Assembly (NCBI GenBank): GCA_945928335.1
Contig: CAMENK010000031.1
Coordinates: 1-7,484, forward strand
Direction: 5' to 3'
Length of the DNA: 7,484 bases
Source of the DNA: an uncultured Bacillota bacterium
Lineage (GTDB): Bacteria > Bacillota_I > Bacilli_A > RF39 > UBA660
Shown piece after piece: positions 4,680 to 7,484 of this stretch. The notes under the pieces were generated by a model that was not told the DNA's origin, searched no databases, and was given only the letters and a program-made list of their open reading frames with translations. Position numbers and translations under genes: made by a program. Position 1 is the first letter of the stretch. Each line of letters starts with the position of its first letter.

Positions 4680-6872
4680 GCTAAAAAGAAAGTATCAAAA
4701 GAAGAATCAAAACAAGAATTTCCATATAAAAGAGAGTTACAGGGGCTCTTTTTAATACTTATTGGAGTATTAGGATTTGGTAAATTTGGACCTGTAGGTA
4801 GAATAATCAAAAATTTTGCTATTTTTCTTTTTGGAAATTGGTATAGTTTATTCTTAATAATATGTTTATTAGTAGGTAGTATACTTTTGATTAAAAGAAA
4901 AAGTCCTAATTACTTTAATGCTAGAATAGTAGGATTATATACAATACTAATAGCAATACTTATTTTTTCACATATAGAATATATTAAAGATAATGATTTA
5001 CAAGGAATAGAAATATTAAAAGTAACAGTTAATAATCTAACAGGATCTTTCAGTAATGTTAATTTGATTAAATATACTGGAGGAGGTATAATTGGAGGAT
5101 TATTAGCAACTCTTTTTGTTAGCTTATTTGATATTATGGGAACGTATATAATATGTGCAGTTCTAGCAATTTTTGGAGTAATTATGTTATTTAATATTAC
5201 ATTATTAGATGTGTTTGAATTTATTACTAAACCATTTAAGAAAAAACCTTCTATGGAACAAATAGCTAAAGAAGGCGCTAAAGAATTGGATAACCAAGAT
5301 AAAGAAGAAGAGGATGATAAAATAGTAATAACTAACATTGAACAAATTACCACTAAAGAAGAACCTATGACTCACATTGAAGAAGTATCTTATGAAGAAA
5401 AAGAAATAAAAGACTATGATAATGAATATGTTTTGCCACCTTTAGATTTATTAGTAGGTAGTAAAAATAAAGGAAAAGTTAATTCTACAGAATTTATAAC
5501 ACATAATAATAAAATACTTGAAAAAGTATTTAATGATTTTGGTATAAGTGGAAAAGTAGTAGAAGTCCATGTAGGGCCTACTGTAACACAATATGAAATA
5601 GAATTAAAAGCTGGTACTAAAGTTAATAAAATTCTTAGTATAAATAGAGAAATAGCTTTAGCTTTAGCAGCTAAAGATGTACGTATACAAGCGCCTATTC
5701 CAGGAAAAAGTACTATTGGTATAGAAATACCTAATCCAAGTACTAGTGAAGTTAAGATAAAAGATATTTTAGCAGGAATTCCTAAAAAATTAGATAATTC
5801 AAAATTAGTAGCGCCTTTAGGTTTAGATATAATGGGTAATATTCAATATTTTGAAATAAATAAGGCACCACATATGTTAGTTGCGGGTGCTACTGGTAGT
5901 GGTAAATCTGTTTGCATAAATAATATTATAACATCTATTTTAATGCGTGCTAAACCTGACGAAGTTAAAATGATATTAGTTGATCCTAAAAAAGTAGAGT
6001 TAAATTGTTATGAAGGAATACCTCATTTAATGAGGCCAGTTGTTACAGATCCTAAAAAAGCAGCAGTAGCACTACAAAAGGTATGCATGATAATGGAAGA
6101 AAGATATGATATGTTTGCAAATACGGGTACACGTAATATAGCTGCATATAATGAATACGTTGAAAAAAATAAAAATAGAAAAACTGAATTAGAAAAATTA
6201 CCATTCATATTAGTGATAATTGATGAACTTGCAGATTTAATGATGGTTGCTAGTAAAGAAGTTGAAGAATCAATTATGAGAATCACTCAACTAGCGCGTG
6301 CTGCTGGAATTCATCTAATAGTTGCAACACAAAGACCAAGTACAGATGTAATTACTGGTTTAATTAAGTCTAATATTCCTACAAGATTAAGCTTTATGGT
6401 TTCAAGCAATGTAGACTCTAGAACAATATTAGATATGGGTGGAGCAGAAAAATTACTTGGTAAAGGTGATATGTTATTCTTACCACCAGGTGAAAGTACC
6501 CCAATTCGTATTCAAGGCAGTTATGTATCTGATGAAGAAATCAATAGAGTTGTAGAATTTGTTAAAAGAAGTGGCAAACCTGTTTATGATGAAAAAATGG
6601 CAGATTTAGACAAGAGTCCTAAAGAAGAGAATGCTTCTCATAGTGAAAGTTCGGATGGAGAAGATCCTTTATATAATGAAATAGTGGAATTTGCAGTTAA
6701 AACTGGAAAAATAAGTGCTTCCCTAATACAAAGAAAATATAGATTAGGTTATAATCGTGCTGCAAGAATAATTGATACATTAGAAGAAAAAGGAATTATT
6801 GGACCACAAAATGGAAGCAAACCTAGAGAAGTATTGGTAAGACTTGAAGAAAGCAAAGGTGAAGAAGAATGA
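4677..6872 (+). CDS. ftsK: DNA translocase FtsK/SpoIIIE
   Basis: This hexameric ATP-driven pump moves chromosomal DNA through the closing septum. The 731-residue product has the full architecture. The N-terminal hydrophobic segments lie at about 22-39, 55-73, 83-99 and 135-176 (four or five passes). A Glu/Asp-rich linker follows (about 190-250), then the conserved YVLPPLDLL at 251-259. The alpha domain is at about 270-370. In the RecA-like motor, Walker A is GATGSGKS at 404-411, Walker B FILVIIDE at 510-517 with Asp516 and Glu517, followed by VATQRPSTDVITGLIKSNIPTR. The gamma winged helix (663-722) contains KYRLGYNRAARI, the DNA-reading element that orients translocation. The linker is short, as in SpoIIIE and unlike the long linker of E. 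coli FtsK. I cannot tell a vegetative FtsK from a sporulation SpoIIIE by sequence alone. Its TGA stop overlaps the deoD start. Gene symbol could equally be spoIIIE. Confidence 0.96.
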   Translation: MAKKKVSKEESKQEFPYKRELQGLFLILIGVLGFGKFGPVGRIIKNFAIFLFGNWYSLFLIICLLVGSILLIKRKSPNYFNARIVGLYTILIAILIFSHIEYIKDNDLQGIEILKVTVNNLTGSFSNVNLIKYTGGGIIGGLLATLFVSLFDIMGTYIICAVLAIFGVIMLFNITLLDVFEFITKPFKKKPSMEQIAKEGAKELDNQDKEEEDDKIVITNIEQITTKEEPMTHIEEVSYEEKEIKDYDNEYVLPPLDLLVGSKNKGKVNSTEFITHNNKILEKVFNDFGISGKVVEVHVGPTVTQYEIELKAGTKVNKILSINREIALALAAKDVRIQAPIPGKSTIGIEIPNPSTSEVKIKDILAGIPKKLDNSKLVAPLGLDIMGNIQYFEINKAPHMLVAGATGSGKSVCINNIITSILMRAKPDEVKMILVDPKKVELNCYEGIPHLMRPVVTDPKKAAVALQKVCMIMEERYDMFANTGTRNIAAYNEYVEKNKNRKTELEKLPFILVIIDELADLMMVASKEVEESIMRITQLARAAGIHLIVATQRPSTDVITGLIKSNIPTRLSFMVSSNVDSRTILDMGGAEKLLGKGDMLFLPPGESTPIRIQGSYVSDEEINRVVEFVKRSGKPVYDEKMADLDKSPKEENASHSESSDGEDPLYNEIVEFAVKTGKISASLIQRKYRLGYNRAARIIDTLEEKGIIGPQNGSKPREVLVRLEESKGEEE
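6855..6871 (+). promoter_or_regulatory. deoD ribosome binding site and ATGA overlap
   Basis: AAAGGTGA at 6855-6862 lies inside the last ftsK codons, six bases before ATG 6869. The ATG shares four bases with the ftsK TGA stop (ATGA at 6869-6872). This is the typical layout of translational coupling by termination and reinitiation. Confidence 0.75.
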
Positions 6873-7484
6873 CACCACATATAGAAAGTAAACTAGAGGA
6901 TATAGCTAACATAGTAATAATGCCAGGAGATCCTAAAAGAGTAGAATATATAAATGAAAAATACTTAACAAACTCTAAATTAGTAAATACTGTTAGAGGT
7001 GAACTTGCCTATACAGGTTATTATAAAGGAAAAAGAATAACTATATTTTCTAGTGGAATGGGTATACCTTCAATGGGTATTTATAGTCATGAACTATTTA
7101 CAGTATATAATGTAGATACAATAATAAGAATTGGTAGTGCTGGCTCTTATAGTGAAGATTTAAATGTAAATGACTTATTTTTAGTAGAGAGTTCTTATTC
7201 TAATTCCAATTATGCATTATCATATTGTAATGGAAGTGAGAAAATAGTATATTCAAATAAAGAATTAAATGAAATAATAAAAGAAACAGCAAACAATTTA
7301 AATATAAATCTAAAATCAGGTAGATGTCATTCAACTGAAAGCTTTTATACACAAAATTTTGATATGAATGAAATTAAAAAAGTACATAATTGTGATTGTG
7401 TTGAAATGGAAACATTTAGCCTATTCATAAATGCTAGTGTTAATAATAAAAAAGCTACATCTTTATTAACTATAAGTGATTCTT
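6869..7484 (+). CDS. deoD: Purine nucleoside phosphorylase DeoD-type, 3' end outside window
   Basis: This enzyme cleaves purine (deoxy)ribonucleosides with phosphate to free base and (deoxy)ribose 1-phosphate, in purine salvage. The 205 visible residues are most of a protein that is normally about 235. Numbering coincides with the mature E. coli enzyme at the active site: His4 (MTPH), Gly20 and Arg24 (MPGDPKR), Arg43 (VRG), Met64 (GMGIPS), Arg87 and Ser90 (RIGS), Phe159, Val178, Glu179, Met180 and Glu181 (VEMET), and catalytic Asp204 in SDS, the last full codons of the window. The partner Arg217 would lie just beyond. Two positions differ from my recollection of E. coli: Ala91 for Cys and Ser205 for His. 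These residues place it in the hexameric PNP (NP-I) class. It overlaps ftsK by four bases and belongs to the same transcript. Confidence 0.92.
   Translation, partial: MTPHIESKLEDIANIVIMPGDPKRVEYINEKYLTNSKLVNTVRGELAYTGYYKGKRITIFSSGMGIPSMGIYSHELFTVYNVDTIIRIGSAGSYSEDLNVNDLFLVESSYSNSNYALSYCNGSEKIVYSNKELNEIIKETANNLNINLKSGRCHSTESFYTQNFDMNEIKKVHNCDCVEMETFSLFINASVNNKKATSLLTISDS

Noticed and set aside
4910..5353. 147-codon antisense open frame over the ftsK membrane region
   Set aside because: It is hydrophobic and Ser/Ile-rich, as expected of the complement of a membrane-segment coding stretch, has no supporting start site, and lies entirely within a certain gene.
6023..6286. 87-codon antisense open frame opposite the ftsK motor domain
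   Set aside because: It covers the complement of the conserved Walker B region and shows no family features.
4677..6872. FtsK/SpoIIIE orienting sequences (GGGNAGGG or GAGAAGGG) near ftsK
   Set aside because: I saw no copy on either strand while reading; such sites are genome-wide and their absence in a short AT-rich window means little.
6870..6884. TGA read as tryptophan (Mycoplasma code), extending FtsK to the TAG at 6882
   Set aside because: This would add only four residues, so the stop itself is not decisive, but both tryptophans in the window use TGG and no gene contains an internal TGA.
1..7484. Mobile element, CRISPR array, toxin-antitoxin or defence system
   Set aside because: All long frames are recognised housekeeping genes, and I found no transposase, integrase, spaced repeat array, target-site duplication or abrupt composition change.

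Overview
The window is AT-rich, compact and all chromosomal housekeeping. It fits a low-GC Bacillota, most likely a Bacilli-related lineage. EzrA, a division regulator typical of Bacilli, is the strongest pointer, backed by Bacillus-like S4, LepA and SpoIIIE/FtsK proteins. TAA, TAG and TGA all occur as stops. The only two tryptophans seen (one in EzrA, one in FtsK) are TGG, and no reading frame contains an internal TGA, so a standard bacterial code is favoured over the Mycoplasma code. I cannot name the species.

Layout. Positions 1-130 hold promoter elements and a good Shine-Dalgarno site for lepA (translation factor EF4), which runs forward to 1912. From 1913 to 2026 lies a convergent junction with two hairpins in tandem, probably the terminators of lepA and of the oppositely oriented rpsD. 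rpsD (ribosomal protein S4) lies on the minus strand at 2027-2626. It is preceded by a structured leader of about 155 nt and a strong sigma-A type promoter. This leader is the most interesting part of the window: it can form a long hairpin, a loop-to-upstream pseudoknot and a competing helix near the ribosome binding site, as expected for S4 autoregulation.

A divergent promoter region (about 2789-2907) then serves a forward operon: ezrA (2932-4659), ftsK/spoIIIE (4677-6872) and the 5' part of deoD (from 6869, cut by the window end). ezrA and ftsK are separated by 17 bases. ftsK and deoD overlap by four bases (ATGA). The operon joins a regulator of Z-ring assembly with the septal DNA pump, two jobs that must be coordinated at division. 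The tightly coupled purine nucleoside phosphorylase has no obvious link to them.

I found no mobile element, CRISPR array, tRNA, rRNA, phage gene or defence gene. I do not see a new multi-gene system here; the points worth follow-up are regulatory RNA structure and gene order.
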